DNA from: CAZWDL01 sp964632995
GTDB taxonomy: Bacteria; Bacteroidota; Bacteroidia; Chitinophagales; Saprospiraceae
NCBI GenBank assembly: GCA_964632995.1
Contig: CAZWDL010000069.1
Coordinates: forward strand, 1 to 38,532
Direction: 5' to 3'
DNA: 38,532 bases
In this document: positions 26,559-36,471 of the stretch, in pieces
Position numbering within the stretch: the first letter of the stretch is position 1
Layout of the letters: every line of letters starts with the position of its first letter
Position numbers and translations under genes: made by a program
Notes under the pieces: model-generated
Told to the model about the DNA's origin: nothing
Database searches by the model: none
The model's input: only the letters and a program-made list of their open reading frames with translations

Positions 26559-26879
26559 CAGGTCAACTTTTAGAAGATGGAGTAAGCCGGGGAGTAAAAG
26601 CATTCACTTTTCCAAAGTATCGGGATGCAGTCTGCTGGCTGGTATTAATTATGGGGTTATACAGAGGCCAGGCCAAATCATTGTACTTTTTTAGGATAAA
26701 TGGAAATTACCAACATTTCATCATTCCCAAAACTGGATTTTACCGAGAGGGTATATCAGTTAATCAGTCAGGAAACTGGAAAGATGAACCGGACTTTTTG
26801 AGGAAAAATGTGACTTGGTCAGAAGTGGTACTCTATGAAAATACTTATATTTAGTTAACACCTCAAAAGCTGCCATTCC
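26559..26879. other. Spacer between divergent genes
   Basis: Contains ATACTTTGG on the minus strand (26613-26620, within the CACTTTTCCAAAGTA 15-mer shared with the 11.07-kb spacer), a plausible promoter for the truncated gene. A 67-codon plus-strand frame (26651-26854) has no recognisable features and I do not call it. Confidence 0.35.
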
Positions 26880-29800
26880 ATGAGAGATTTATGTCGTGAT
26901 TTCCCGTGGTGGGCGGGACGAAGCAGAATTGCATTATTCCTGGTACTGGCAGCTGTTTTATGGATTATCCCCATCTCCGCCCAACAAAAAAAATTCCTTA
27001 CCCGGTACATGCAGCCCGATGTTCCTTTTCCGGGTGGCGTAACCGCTGTCGTCCAGGATACCTTCGGGTTTATTTGGATCGGAACCTACGGGGGATTGTA
27101 CCGGTACGATGGTCAATCGACTGAGGAATATTCTTTTCACGTCGGAGATTCCACCTCGCTTCCCGGCGCCGCCGTCACTTTTTTGCATACTGCTCCGGAC
27201 GGCGCCTTGTGGGTAGGAGGGCACCATTACCTGGCCCGCCTGGACCGGGCGAAGCGTCAGTTTGTTCCCTATGACCTGAAGGACACTTCCAGGTCTCATT
27301 TTCTTCCTTACCTCTTTATGCAGAAGGGAGGGGGAAACCGGCTTATCCTGGGCTACCATTTTGGCTTCGTCCAATTTCAAGCCAGCACCGGGGCTGTACA
27401 GCGTATTACCCTAGAAAAACCAGCCCACCGGGAACCGATGCGGCGGATAGAATTGGCGCATGTAGAGAGCGAAAACCGGATCTGGATTGCCTCCGGACGC
27501 CAGCTGCATCGCTATCAGTTGGAGGAGCGGGGAGTGGGGGCAATGAAAACAATAGCCTTAGACAGCTTGTCCGGCAACCGCATCACCGCCTTGATGGAGG
27601 ACCGGGAAGGTCGTTTTTGGATCGGAATGGGAGAAGATTTGCTTTTTTCCGATCCCGGTAAGGAGCACTTTGAATCGTTCAAGTTTATTGCCGGTGCCAA
27701 TCGCCGTATTCTAAACATCACCCAGGATCACCAGGGACGCATATGGGTAATCCGGGAAAACGGATTAGAAGTGTTCCATCCCTCCGGCGGTCCTGTCCGG
27801 GAAATCGGTTTTACAGCGGAAGCGCCCAAAGGGTTGCATCCGGGAAATTACTATTTAGCATTTCACGATCGCTCCGGAGCGCACTGGATTTTCAACCGGG
27901 CCGGGGAAGTAGCGGTCATCACCGAAAAGGAGGTGAACTTCAACTTTCTGTCACACGAACCAGGGAATTCCAACAGCCTTAGCGAAGGCATCGTTTTTGC
28001 CATTGAAGAAGATAGCAGGGGAAATCTGTGGATTGGAACTTCCAAAGCTTTAAATTACCGGAACACAAGAACCGGAGAAATCAAACGGTATTATCATGTT
28101 CCGGGTGGACTGCCCCTTAAATTTATTTACAGCATCGAGGAGGGGCCGGATGGGGCTGTATGGCTTGGCTCCAGGTCGGAAGGTTTGGCGCGACTCGATA
28201 CCCTGACCGGAAAATTTACTCATTATACAGCAGATAGCAGTTCTGCCGGACTGGGAAGCAATCAGTTTTTGCGGGATCTGTATATAGATCGCCGGGGGAG
28301 GCTGTGGATTGCCCGGATAAACGGAGTCAGTATTTATCATCCGGAACAGGACTCCTTCACCAATATAGAGCTGTTTTCAGGAGATCCGGCGGTCGTACAT
28401 AATCATGCTTTTTCGGTAATGGAAGACCGCAAGGGGGCTTTTTGGGTGATCTGTGCCAATCAGCTTTTTAAAATATCTCCTGCCGGTCAGTTGTTGAAAA
28501 GATATCGGACAAACTTGCTTTCGCACAACACTTATTGTCTGTTCGAGCTGCCCGAGGCAGGACTGATACTGATCGGAACCCAGGCGGAAGGAATCGTCAG
28601 TTTTGATAAGCAATCGGAAAGTTTTGACCTATTCCTTAACAGCGAGGATGGGCTTCCTGCCAATTCGGTGTACGGGATATTACGAGATGATGATCAGCAG
28701 CTTTGGCTGAGTACAGGTAAAGGCATCGTCCGCTATGATTTGTCAACGAAAAAATTAGAGACTTTTTCCCGGCAGGATGGTCTGCTCTTTGAAGATTTTG
28801 CTTCGGGGGCTTTTTTGAAACACAGTGATGAACATCTTTACTTCGGGAGTTACGAATTGGTATATTTCCACCCCGAAGAGATGAAAAAGGATCTGGATGC
28901 TTTTCAGCCTCCTATCCGGATCACCGGCTTAAAAGTTTTTGGGCAGGAAAAAGAACTGGCCGCACCGATTTATCAATCTGAAAAATTAACCCTGACTACC
29001 CGGGATAACTTTTTTGAGTTGTCCTTTGCGGCTTTTGATTTCAAAGCTCCGGAGAAAATACAGTTTAGTTATTTACTGGAAGGGCATGATCAAACCTGGT
29101 CGGAACCGTCGAAGGAAAATTTTGCTCGCTATTCCAATCTTCCGGTAGGCCGGTACCGGTTTTACGTACGTGGGACGAATAGCAGCGGTTGGTGGAGTGG
29201 CCGGGAAGCGGAACTGCGTATTGACATTGAGCCTTATTTCTTTTGGGAGAGCCGCTGGTTCAGCCCTCTTGCCATTTTCAGTGTTTTCGGTGTAGTGTCT
29301 TTTCTTTTTTTTAATAAGCATCACCGAAAAGTGGAGCTGCTGGAGATAGAAAAACAACGCGAGCGGGAACAACAGCGCCAGAAAATGGAAAATCTTCGGC
29401 AAGCTGCTCTGGGCAGCAGTTTGGAAGCGCTCCGGAGTCAAATGAATCCGCACTTCCTTTTCAATGTATTAAACTCCACCAACCGTTTTATTTCCCAGAA
29501 TGATACGCTGGGAGCCAATACCCTGCTGGCTAATTTTGGTAAGCTGATGAGATTCATGCTGGAACATTCCAAAAAGGATTTCATCAGGCTGGAAGATGAA
29601 TTGACTTTTTTGAACCTATATTTGCAATTGGAGCATAGGCGTTTTCCGTCGCAGTTTGATTATCAGATAAAAGTAGATCCGGTCTTGAAGCATAGGTCGA
29701 TAAGCCTTCCCTCAATGATTATTCAGCCGTTTATTGAGAATGCAATCCGGCATGGCTTGTTGAGAAAAAAAGAAAAGGGAAACCTGCTCGTGCAATTCGA

Positions 29801-30068
29801 ATGGAATGGAAAAAGGTTGATCATCCGGATCGAAGATGACGGTATCGGTCGCAAAGCGGCGGAAACAGTGCGCTCAAAAAATCAATTGCAAAAAAGCCGG
29901 CTGGGTATAGAAAATGTCAGAAAAAGGCTTGACATTCTGAATGATTTATATGAAGATCACACGACCTTGACTATTTGGGACAAAAAATGCCAAAAAAGAG
30001 AGGCGCCAGGTACGGTTGTGATCATCGAAGTGTGTCCGACCCGGTCACAGCGGAAGACCATCGCTTAA
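26880..30068 (+). CDS. Propeller-type sensor histidine kinase, LytS/YehU class
   Basis: 1062 aa. N-terminal signal anchor (IALFLVLAAVLWIIPISAQ), a double beta-propeller of Reg_prop repeats (DTFGFIWIGTYGGLYRYDG, RRGRLWIARINGVSIYHP), a Y_Y_Y domain, a transmembrane helix (about 787-805), a coiled coil, and a His_kinase (PF06580) domain with phospho-acceptor motif LRSQMNPHFLFNVLNSTNRF (His858) and FIENAIRHGLLRKKEKG plus IRIEDDGIGRKAAE for ATP binding. Such kinases sense extracytoplasmic ligands and phosphorylate LytTR-type regulators. The cognate regulator follows 24 nt downstream. The ligand is unknown. Confidence 0.95.
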   Translation: MRDLCRDFPWWAGRSRIALFLVLAAVLWIIPISAQQKKFLTRYMQPDVPFPGGVTAVVQDTFGFIWIGTYGGLYRYDGQSTEEYSFHVGDSTSLPGAAVTFLHTAPDGALWVGGHHYLARLDRAKRQFVPYDLKDTSRSHFLPYLFMQKGGGNRLILGYHFGFVQFQASTGAVQRITLEKPAHREPMRRIELAHVESENRIWIASGRQLHRYQLEERGVGAMKTIALDSLSGNRITALMEDREGRFWIGMGEDLLFSDPGKEHFESFKFIAGANRRILNITQDHQGRIWVIRENGLEVFHPSGGPVREIGFTAEAPKGLHPGNYYLAFHDRSGAHWIFNRAGEVAVITEKEVNFNFLSHEPGNSNSLSEGIVFAIEEDSRGNLWIGTSKALNYRNTRTGEIKRYYHVPGGLPLKFIYSIEEGPDGAVWLGSRSEGLARLDTLTGKFTHYTADSSSAGLGSNQFLRDLYIDRRGRLWIARINGVSIYHPEQDSFTNIELFSGDPAVVHNHAFSVMEDRKGAFWVICANQLFKISPAGQLLKRYRTNLLSHNTYCLFELPEAGLILIGTQAEGIVSFDKQSESFDLFLNSEDGLPANSVYGILRDDDQQLWLSTGKGIVRYDLSTKKLETFSRQDGLLFEDFASGAFLKHSDEHLYFGSYELVYFHPEEMKKDLDAFQPPIRITGLKVFGQEKELAAPIYQSEKLTLTTRDNFFELSFAAFDFKAPEKIQFSYLLEGHDQTWSEPSKENFARYSNLPVGRYRFYVRGTNSSGWWSGREAELRIDIEPYFFWESRWFSPLAIFSVFGVVSFLFFNKHHRKVELLEIEKQREREQQRQKMENLRQAALGSSLEALRSQMNPHFLFNVLNSTNRFISQNDTLGANTLLANFGKLMRFMLEHSKKDFIRLEDELTFLNLYLQLEHRRFPSQFDYQIKVDPVLKHRSISLPSMIIQPFIENAIRHGLLRKKEKGNLLVQFEWNGKRLIIRIEDDGIGRKAAETVRSKNQLQKSRLGIENVRKRLDILNDLYEDHTTLTIWDKKCQKREAPGTVVIIEVCPTRSQRKTIA

Positions 30069-30092
30069 TTTGACCTCAAAACATAATAAAAA

Positions 30093-30827
30093 ATGAGAAC
30101 GCTTATCGTAGAGGACGAAGTCGACGGAAGAGAAGGGCTGATGAATTTCCTGAGAGATTACTGCCCGGAAGTCGAGATAATTGACACGGCGGATTCGGTG
30201 GAAGAAGCCCGTCGAAAGATCCGCAAGTATTCCCCGGACCTGCTCTTGCTGGATATCAAACTACTGGATGGCAATGCTTTCGACTTGCTGGAAGGGCTCA
30301 ATACTCAAAATTTTGAAATTATCTTCATCACAGCTTACCCGGAATACGCAATGGATGCCATCAATAGAAGTCACTGTTGCCGGTACCTCGTCAAACCCAT
30401 CCAGATTACCGAGCTGCAGGAGGCCGTAGCCGAGGCCGCAGAAAATCTGAAAAAGGAAAAAGAGTTGGTGGCACTAAAAAGTCGGTACCTGCCCCATCAC
30501 AAGGTTCTCATACCCAATGAATCCGGTTTTGAGTTAGTATATGCCAAGGATATACTCTATTGTAAAGCGCAAGGGGCATACACCAAATTGTACTTCCGCA
30601 AAGAAAAATTGAGAAAATTGGTCTCTCAAAACCTTAAACATTTTGAAAACTGTCTTTCTGACTACAACTTTCTGCGGGTTCATCGTTCTTTCCTAATCAA
30701 TCTGAATTACGTTACCGGTTATCGGAAGGGCAAATCTGGGGTTGTGGTGCTGGAGGGAGGCATAAAGATCCCCGTTTCGGAAGAGAAAAAACGATCATTG
30801 CTTAGTATTTTAAAAAGAACGGCTTAA
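30093..30827 (+). CDS. LytTR response regulator
   Basis: 244 aa. Receiver domain at about 1-125 (IVEDEVDG, phospho-Asp54 in LLLLDIKLLDG, conserved Lys in CRYLVKPIQI) followed by a LytTR DNA-binding domain (about 140-240: DILYCKAQGAYTKLYF, FLRVHRSFLINLNYVTGY, KIPVSEEKKRSL). It is in an operon with the upstream sensor kinase and presumably regulates genes with LytTR direct repeats; I did not identify these. Confidence 0.95.
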   Translation: MRTLIVEDEVDGREGLMNFLRDYCPEVEIIDTADSVEEARRKIRKYSPDLLLLDIKLLDGNAFDLLEGLNTQNFEIIFITAYPEYAMDAINRSHCCRYLVKPIQITELQEAVAEAAENLKKEKELVALKSRYLPHHKVLIPNESGFELVYAKDILYCKAQGAYTKLYFRKEKLRKLVSQNLKHFENCLSDYNFLRVHRSFLINLNYVTGYRKGKSGVVVLEGGIKIPVSEEKKRSLLSILKRTA

Positions 30828-30961
30828 AAAAATATTTACGAAAGCCGAGGTGTAGCAAAAAAATAGATTTACTTACATTTAAATCGCTTTTCACGAGTGG
30901 CGCTTTTTCCCCATAAGGAAAAGCAATTTCCGCACGTATCAAAACAAAACATAAAATCCGC

Positions 30962-31936
30962 ATGCTTCCCAAATCCCTTCACTTCCTTTCCCTCCCCGTC
31001 GTCGCCGCCCCCCTGTTCCTCATTTCGGGGCCGCAGCTGGTGATTGAAAGCTGCAAGCAAGGCATTGTCGGCTCTTTCCCGGCGCTCAACCACCGTACGA
31101 CCGAGGGTTTTAATGATTGGCTGACGGAGATCGAGGAGAGCCTCGACGGCTACCGTCGTCCCGACGGCAGTCCCGCAGCGCCTTACGCCGTCAACCTGAT
31201 CGTACACCGCACCAATCCGCGGCTTCAGGCCGACCTGGAGGTGGTGGTCCGGCGGAAGGCGCCGATCGTCATCACCTCCCTGGGGGCCGTCTCTGACCTG
31301 GTAGATGCCGTGCACAGCTACGGCGGGCTGGTTTTTCACGACATCACCACGCGGCGCCATGCCGAGAAGGCGGTCGAGGCGGGCGTCGACGGGCTCATCC
31401 TGGTCACCGCAGGCGCCGGCGGCCACGCCGGAACCGCCAACCCGCTGGCGTTGGTGGCCGAAGTACGCTCCTTTTTCGATAAGACCATCCTGCTCTCCGG
31501 CTGCATCAGCACGGGCAGTGACGTGGCCGCCGCCCTGCAGATGGGCGCCGACCTGGCCTATATGGGCACCCGCTTTATCAACACCGCCGAGGCCAAAGCG
31601 CCGCCGGAATATCAGCAGATGATCATCGACAGCAATATCTCGGAGATCGTGTACACGGCAGCGGTTTCGGGCGTGCCGGCCAACTTCCTGCGCCACAGCC
31701 TGGAAAGCGCCGGCATTACGGAAGAACTATGGAGCCGGAAGGCCAGGGTCGACTTCGGTGAGGAACTCAACGCCCAGGAGGCCGAGGCCAAAGCCTGGAA
31801 AACCATCTGGTCGGCGGGGCAGGGGACGACTTCCGTTAAAGACGTCCTGCCGGTAGCAGAGCTGGTGGAAAGGTTGAAGCGGGAATTCCGCGAGGCAGTG
31901 CAGCGGCAGTGTGGGTTGCTGGAGCGGTACTTATAA
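30962..31936 (+). CDS. Nitronate monooxygenase family protein
   Basis: 324 aa, cytosolic. A TIM-barrel FMN enzyme of the NMO/2-nitropropane dioxygenase family: N-terminal VVAAPLFLISGPQLVIESCK, central GVDGLILVTAGAGGHAGTAN (the GGHxG loop that holds the catalytic His), and phosphate-binding LLSGCISTGSDVAAALQMGADLAYMGTRF. It oxidises alkyl nitronates (propionate 3-nitronate is the typical toxin) or, in other members, reduces enoyl-ACP. Not linked to the LytTR genes by spacing (134 nt). Confidence 0.9.
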   Translation: MLPKSLHFLSLPVVAAPLFLISGPQLVIESCKQGIVGSFPALNHRTTEGFNDWLTEIEESLDGYRRPDGSPAAPYAVNLIVHRTNPRLQADLEVVVRRKAPIVITSLGAVSDLVDAVHSYGGLVFHDITTRRHAEKAVEAGVDGLILVTAGAGGHAGTANPLALVAEVRSFFDKTILLSGCISTGSDVAAALQMGADLAYMGTRFINTAEAKAPPEYQQMIIDSNISEIVYTAAVSGVPANFLRHSLESAGITEELWSRKARVDFGEELNAQEAEAKAWKTIWSAGQGTTSVKDVLPVAELVERLKREFREAVQRQCGLLERYL

Positions 31937-31989
31937 CAGTATTTTAGCAAACTTCCGGCACGTTTTTAGCGTGAAATCGTACCCTGAAA

Positions 31990-32116
31990 TAAGTTTAGAA
32001 GTTTAGTCGGGGCGGCTGGTTTAGTTTAACAGGTCTGAAACCGGGACGCTCATTCTCAGACCTGTTAAACTTCTAAACAGCGAGCCCAGCGGGCGAAGCG
32101 CTAAACTTCTAAACTT
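31990..32116. repeat. Modular palindromic repeat, copy 3 of 3 (inverted)
   Basis: AAGTTTAGAAGTTTAG (31990 on) and CTAAACTTCTAAACTT (to 32116) enclose AACAGGTCTGAAACC / CTCAGACCTGTT and CAGCGAGCCC...GGGCGAAGCG. In the reverse orientation it aligns with copies 1 and 2. It lies between the 3' ends of two convergent genes. Confidence 0.8.
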
Positions 32117-32151
32117 AAAATACGTAACTACTTCGAAATCGGAATCGTTCG

Positions 32152-33210
32152 TTACCGGTTCCCCCGCAGCGGCGCCTTGCGCCACTCCTGATGGTTCAAG
32201 TTGGGGTCGCGCTCGGGATTAAAGAATTCATCATTGGTGCCGATCCAGTCGCCCTGTCCGTTGGTGTAGTAGTACTTATAGCCGGCATCTACTTCTAGCT
32301 GGCGGCCGGAGCCGGGATCGACGATGCGCTCCCGCTCCAGAATGCCGTCAACTGCTTTAGCCTGGCCGGCATCCCGCATCGCTTCGCGGCGCCGCCAGCT
32401 GGCCATCGAGGATTCGCTGATGTCGTTCCAGGTTTCTACATGCGCTTTGTTCCAGGCATTGAAGTGGTCCCAGGCCTGGCGCATGCGCGCGTTGAACAGT
32501 TGCTGTCGCTGGATATAGGCCTGCTGTTCGTTCCGGTTAAAGGCCAGCACGGCTTCGGGGTTGGACTGCTGATTGGCGAGGGCGAAGCGTACCGTTTTCT
32601 TATCACTCTCGTAGCGTTCGTCCGTGGAGGTGAGTGCGTGCAGGTAGTAAAAATTATGGGCGATCCCGTAGGAACTATGGGTCTGGGTATGATGCACCAC
32701 GAGGAGGACCGGTTTTCCTTCGGCGTCTCTGACCTCTACGCCTTTGGCTTGAAAGGTGCGTCGGGCGGAGTTGGGGCTCCAGTACTGGCTGCCGAGTCGT
32801 TCGTCTTGCCGCGCCACTTCGGGCAGGTCGATGGTGCGCAGGTACCGGGCGCCGTTACGCTGGATCAGCTGGGCAATATCCTGCTGGATGATCTCATCGA
32901 TGGAGCTGATCTGGCGCTGCTGCCAGTTGAAAGAGCCGCCGGGGAATTCCTGCAACAGCGTGCCGGCGGGGCCCTCAACGCCGTTTTCGGTTATCTTCCA
33001 ATCGGCCGGCAGCGGCATGTACATGTTGACGGTGCCGGTCTTAGGATCGCGAAGTTCTTTCATGACTAAGTTCTCGTCCTCGTCGGTGGCGGAGCTTTGG
33101 TAGATCGATACTTTCTCGTAAGCGGTTGTTCCCTCGTACTGTGGGGTCTGGCCGCAGGCAGTAGTCAAACAAACAAGTATTCCGAAGATTATCGGCATAA
33201 TGATTTTCAT
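32152..33210 (-). CDS. Lipoprotein, putative target of the adjacent ECF sigma factor
   Basis: 352 aa. Type II signal with Cys19 (VCLTTAC). Mature part: MYMPLPADWKITENG, a long helical Gln/Arg-rich centre, and a C-terminal NDEFFNPERDPNLNHQEW motif. The MPLPADW and the FFNPxxDPN/QxHNx endings both recur, in order, in the small lipoprotein at 37862, so the two are paralogous at their ends with the middle present only here. No enzyme signature. Preceded by the TGATGACC-N-CGATA promoter, 110 nt after the CHAT gene. Confidence 0.8.
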   Translation of the reverse strand: MKIIMPIIFGILVCLTTACGQTPQYEGTTAYEKVSIYQSSATDEDENLVMKELRDPKTGTVNMYMPLPADWKITENGVEGPAGTLLQEFPGGSFNWQQRQISSIDEIIQQDIAQLIQRNGARYLRTIDLPEVARQDERLGSQYWSPNSARRTFQAKGVEVRDAEGKPVLLVVHHTQTHSSYGIAHNFYYLHALTSTDERYESDKKTVRFALANQQSNPEAVLAFNRNEQQAYIQRQQLFNARMRQAWDHFNAWNKAHVETWNDISESSMASWRRREAMRDAGQAKAVDGILERERIVDPGSGRQLEVDAGYKYYYTNGQGDWIGTNDEFFNPERDPNLNHQEWRKAPLRGNR

Positions 33211-33256
33211 GATAAGGGTGTTTTTAGCGGTAATAAATGTTGTTGTTTACCACTGT

Positions 33257-33284
33257 ATCGCGGCTATTCGGAAAAGGTCATCAA
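33257..33284 (-). promoter_or_regulatory. Putative ECF sigma promoter upstream of the 352-aa lipoprotein
   Basis: Read on the minus strand: TGATGACC (33284-33277), 15 nt, CGATA (33261-33257), 47 nt before the start codon. The same two boxes with the same 15-nt spacer precede the small lipoprotein gene at 38165-38192. An AT-rich tract (33305-33317) lies further upstream in both. Confidence 0.55.
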
Positions 33285-33320
33285 AAGGAAAGCAGAAATT
33301 TGAATTTTTTTAAAAAAGAA

Positions 33321-36300
33321 TCAGGATCGTAAGAACCGGGCGACGAAAAAGATCAGGATCAACAACAGCGCACCCGCCGGGTACCGCCATCCGGAAAACG
33401 CGCGGCGACCCAACGGGACCTGCGCGTCCTGACCGTTGAATATCAGGCCCGACCAGAAAAAGGGGTGGGAGAGCGGAGGTTCCGCCGATTCTAGATGATC
33501 GAGCTTGGCCCGTCTCAGCGCCTGTTGGATCGATTGACCGGAGGCCAGCTGTTCGTAGAAACGCTCGATCAGGGAGGTATTCACCTTCTCATCCACTTTC
33601 CACAGCGTCATTACCGTATTGGGGGAGCCCGCGTATTTGATGCCGTAGGCCAGCGAGATCATCCCTTCTCCATCCCGGATATCCCCGATGCCGCTTTCGC
33701 AGGCGCCCAGGACGGTCAGATCGGCGTTCAGGTCGAGTCCGTAGATTTCGAAGGTGTGCAAATAACCGTCTTCCTCTCGGCTGGAAGGGTCTTTGGCGAG
33801 TACAATTTTCGATCGCAGGGGGTCCAGGGAATTGGAAAAGGCGTGGGTCGCAAAATTCAGTATCTGCCCGTGGTGGAGAATATCCCTGATCTTTTTTTCG
33901 GAAGCCTCCGTTCCGGTATAAGCCTGAAATCCGTACTGCTTCCGGAGCGACCGGCTCAACCGCAGGGACCAGGGTTGCCGGACGGTTTTCAGATAGGTTT
34001 CATCGGGTACGGAGAGTGAATCCAGACGCTTGAGGTAGGCTTGCTTGATGGAATCCTCAAAACCAGGAGAGATGGTCAACCGCTGTTCTGCCGAATGCTT
34101 CGATCGGAGGGTGGGGGAGAAGAGGTCGTAAACGGAAAGCGCATAGGAAATGGAGTAGTCCTGAATGAGGTACCGGTCCTCCGCCGGCGTCAAATTTTCA
34201 AAATTGACGTAAAATAAGGAGTTGACGGGGATAATGACCGCCTGATCTCCGTCGAGGTGTTGTTCCAGCGGCGCCCAGAGCAAGCGGTGCAGGGAACGGC
34301 TGACTTTGTCGAAGACTTTAAAGTCGATGGATTGCAGGCTTGCTCTATAGCGTTGGACGAGACGGTTTACCACTGCTCGTTCACCAATGGGCACTATTGC
34401 TGCGCGATTCCGGTTGAGCACCAGGGCGTAATAGGTCGAGTCATCCTCCGTGTACTGGATAATATTCTGCGAGGCTTCAATCCGGTCTTTCACGGAGTTC
34501 AGGGGAAGAATTCGGGAGCTGTAGCGCAGCTCATAATACTTTGGGTAGGTGTCGGTCAAGGCATTTACGTGTGCATCGAAGCGTGCTTCTGCTTTCAGCA
34601 GTTGTGAGCGGAGCCCGGAGGAGTCGGGAAATTCCATGAGCTGCTCATCCAGGCGGTTGATTTCTTCTTTCCACTTTCTTTCCCTTCGCAACAAGGAGTC
34701 GGGAATGCCGGCGTAACTTTTTATCCTTTCATCCAGTTGGTCCCGCAGCGAGGAGGTCCGGCTGTTCTCGGCGAAGCGGTACACCTGCTCCAGACGCTGT
34801 TCCGCCCCGGTCTCGAGATAGTTTCTGGCAAAAACGCCGACGATGCTCCGGTACACCCGGGTATTGCCTTTGGCGATAAGGCTTCTGGTGTAGGGATCGT
34901 TGAATTGCTTCCTGAAATAGTTGGAAGTGAGGAGGAAATCATCGGCAGTTCGGGCAAAGACTTCCATTACTTCCGGGGACCGGCTGCGGTTGTATTGAGA
35001 AAATAAATGTTGCAGATACTGATCGAGCACCGTCAGGGATACCGGATCGCTGCGGTAGGGCGAGGGTAAGTCCGGAGTGCTGAGTCGCTCCAGGGCCTCG
35101 TCAAACAGTTTGCCGGCCTCCTGCCACCGCTGCTGCTGGGAGCGGATACGGGCTTCTCCGGCGAGATTCAAGGCAAATTCCGGGACGTGTTCCAGGTTCA
35201 GCGCGCGGTAGATCTGGGTCGATTTGCTCAGCGCCCGCAGAGCTTCTTCGGGCAATTCATTGTCCAGGTATATGTCCGCCAGTGAGTAGTAATGACCGGC
35301 CAGTGCGTAGTGTTCGGTGGGCAGGCTCTCAGTCATTACCTCACTGGCCTTCCGGATGTAATACAGGGCGGAATCGGGGCGGCCCAGGCTTTGGTACAAC
35401 AGAGCGACATTCTCCCTGTTGTACGCGACCGGGATGCTGTTTTCCCCGAAGTTAGCCCCCTTGATTTTCTGAGCTTTGAGGAAATAATGTAGCGTTACCG
35501 GATAATCGCCGGCCTGCTCGTACAGAATGCCCATCACCTCATAGGGATCGGAAAGTTTGTAATGATCGGGTTCGTAGATCTTCTCCCTGATTTTGATACA
35601 TTCCTCCAGGTAATCCCGGGATCGCCCGTAATCCCCGGTGAAGTAGTGGAATATCCCCAGGGAGTAGTAGTCGCTCGACATGCCCGCCGTGTCCCCCTTG
35701 ATTCTTTTAATCGCCAGGGCCTGTCTGCTGAACTGTATGGCTTCCTCGTAATCCTGGCGTATCCTGGCGACGTTGGCCAGGTTACCCAGGCATACCGACA
35801 GGTGATCGGATGTGGGGCCGATGGCGCGTTCGGCGATGCGTTTGGCTTTCCGGTAGAACCGTTCCGCTTCCCGGAACTTACTCATCCGGTAGTAGGAGTT
35901 ACCGATGAGGTTGTAGATGTTGGCAAATTTGACGTGGGTGCTGTCCAGTTCGTTCTCGAACAAGGCCAGCGCTTCATTCGCGTAGCGAAAGCTGTTTTCA
36001 TGCTGCGCCATTTTCTCGTAGTTCACGGCGGTGTACAGCAGGGCATAGGCCCGCAGCAGCCCGGCTCCCTCCGCGTTGCGGCATTTTTCGGAAACCCTCC
36101 GCTGGAGTTTCAGGGCCTCCTGAAAGTCAGACCGGGAGCGAAGGTACTCTCCCTTAGCTGTTAGGTAGCTGCAGGAAGCGTACTTATCATCGGTTGCGCG
36201 AAGCAGGGAATCGCCCAGGGCAATGTACGGGGCGACATCCGTATTCCGCCGGCGGGAGATCGCGACCTGAATAAGGCCGGCCAGAGCCTGCAGGCGAATC

Positions 36301-36461
36301 GATGGTTTTTTTTCCCGCAGGGCTGTTTCATAGTAGTGAAAGGCGGAGTCGTACCTCTCGTGATCGTAGTGAGATTCCCCGGCGGTAATAGCGGGGTGGG
36401 TATTTTGCCCGTGTGCGATGCAGCCGAAAAGCAGCACAATGAGGAGCAGTGGGGTTCGCAT
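33321..36461 (-). CDS. Secreted TPR-CHAT protein (caspase-like protease)
   Basis: 1046 aa from ATG 36459-36461, which gives a proper signal peptide (MRTPLLLIVLLFGCIAHGQ); the frame also extends upstream to 36527 but would then overlap the previous gene. The N-terminal half is at least eight TPR units (e.g. NLIGNSYYRMSKFREAERFY). The C-terminal CHAT domain has LNFATHAF (catalytic His873) and VLGACESGIGDIRDGEG (catalytic Cys921), followed by SLAYGIKYAGSPNTVMTLW. One C-terminal transmembrane helix and basic tail (about 1027-1044) should anchor it. Both catalytic residues are intact, so it should be an active peptidase facing the periplasm, not the cytosol. Third gene of the sigma/TPR/CHAT operon. 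Confidence 0.92.
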   Translation of the reverse strand: MRTPLLLIVLLFGCIAHGQNTHPAITAGESHYDHERYDSAFHYYETALREKKPSIRLQALAGLIQVAISRRRNTDVAPYIALGDSLLRATDDKYASCSYLTAKGEYLRSRSDFQEALKLQRRVSEKCRNAEGAGLLRAYALLYTAVNYEKMAQHENSFRYANEALALFENELDSTHVKFANIYNLIGNSYYRMSKFREAERFYRKAKRIAERAIGPTSDHLSVCLGNLANVARIRQDYEEAIQFSRQALAIKRIKGDTAGMSSDYYSLGIFHYFTGDYGRSRDYLEECIKIREKIYEPDHYKLSDPYEVMGILYEQAGDYPVTLHYFLKAQKIKGANFGENSIPVAYNRENVALLYQSLGRPDSALYYIRKASEVMTESLPTEHYALAGHYYSLADIYLDNELPEEALRALSKSTQIYRALNLEHVPEFALNLAGEARIRSQQQRWQEAGKLFDEALERLSTPDLPSPYRSDPVSLTVLDQYLQHLFSQYNRSRSPEVMEVFARTADDFLLTSNYFRKQFNDPYTRSLIAKGNTRVYRSIVGVFARNYLETGAEQRLEQVYRFAENSRTSSLRDQLDERIKSYAGIPDSLLRRERKWKEEINRLDEQLMEFPDSSGLRSQLLKAEARFDAHVNALTDTYPKYYELRYSSRILPLNSVKDRIEASQNIIQYTEDDSTYYALVLNRNRAAIVPIGERAVVNRLVQRYRASLQSIDFKVFDKVSRSLHRLLWAPLEQHLDGDQAVIIPVNSLFYVNFENLTPAEDRYLIQDYSISYALSVYDLFSPTLRSKHSAEQRLTISPGFEDSIKQAYLKRLDSLSVPDETYLKTVRQPWSLRLSRSLRKQYGFQAYTGTEASEKKIRDILHHGQILNFATHAFSNSLDPLRSKIVLAKDPSSREEDGYLHTFEIYGLDLNADLTVLGACESGIGDIRDGEGMISLAYGIKYAGSPNTVMTLWKVDEKVNTSLIERFYEQLASGQSIQQALRRAKLDHLESAEPPLSHPFFWSGLIFNGQDAQVPLGRRAFSGWRYPAGALLLILIFFVARFLRS

Positions 36462-36471
36462 GATGACGGTT

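Noticed and set aside
26651..26854. 67-codon plus-strand frame before the LytS-type kinase
   Set aside because: No domain, signal peptide or neighbour support; likely spacer.
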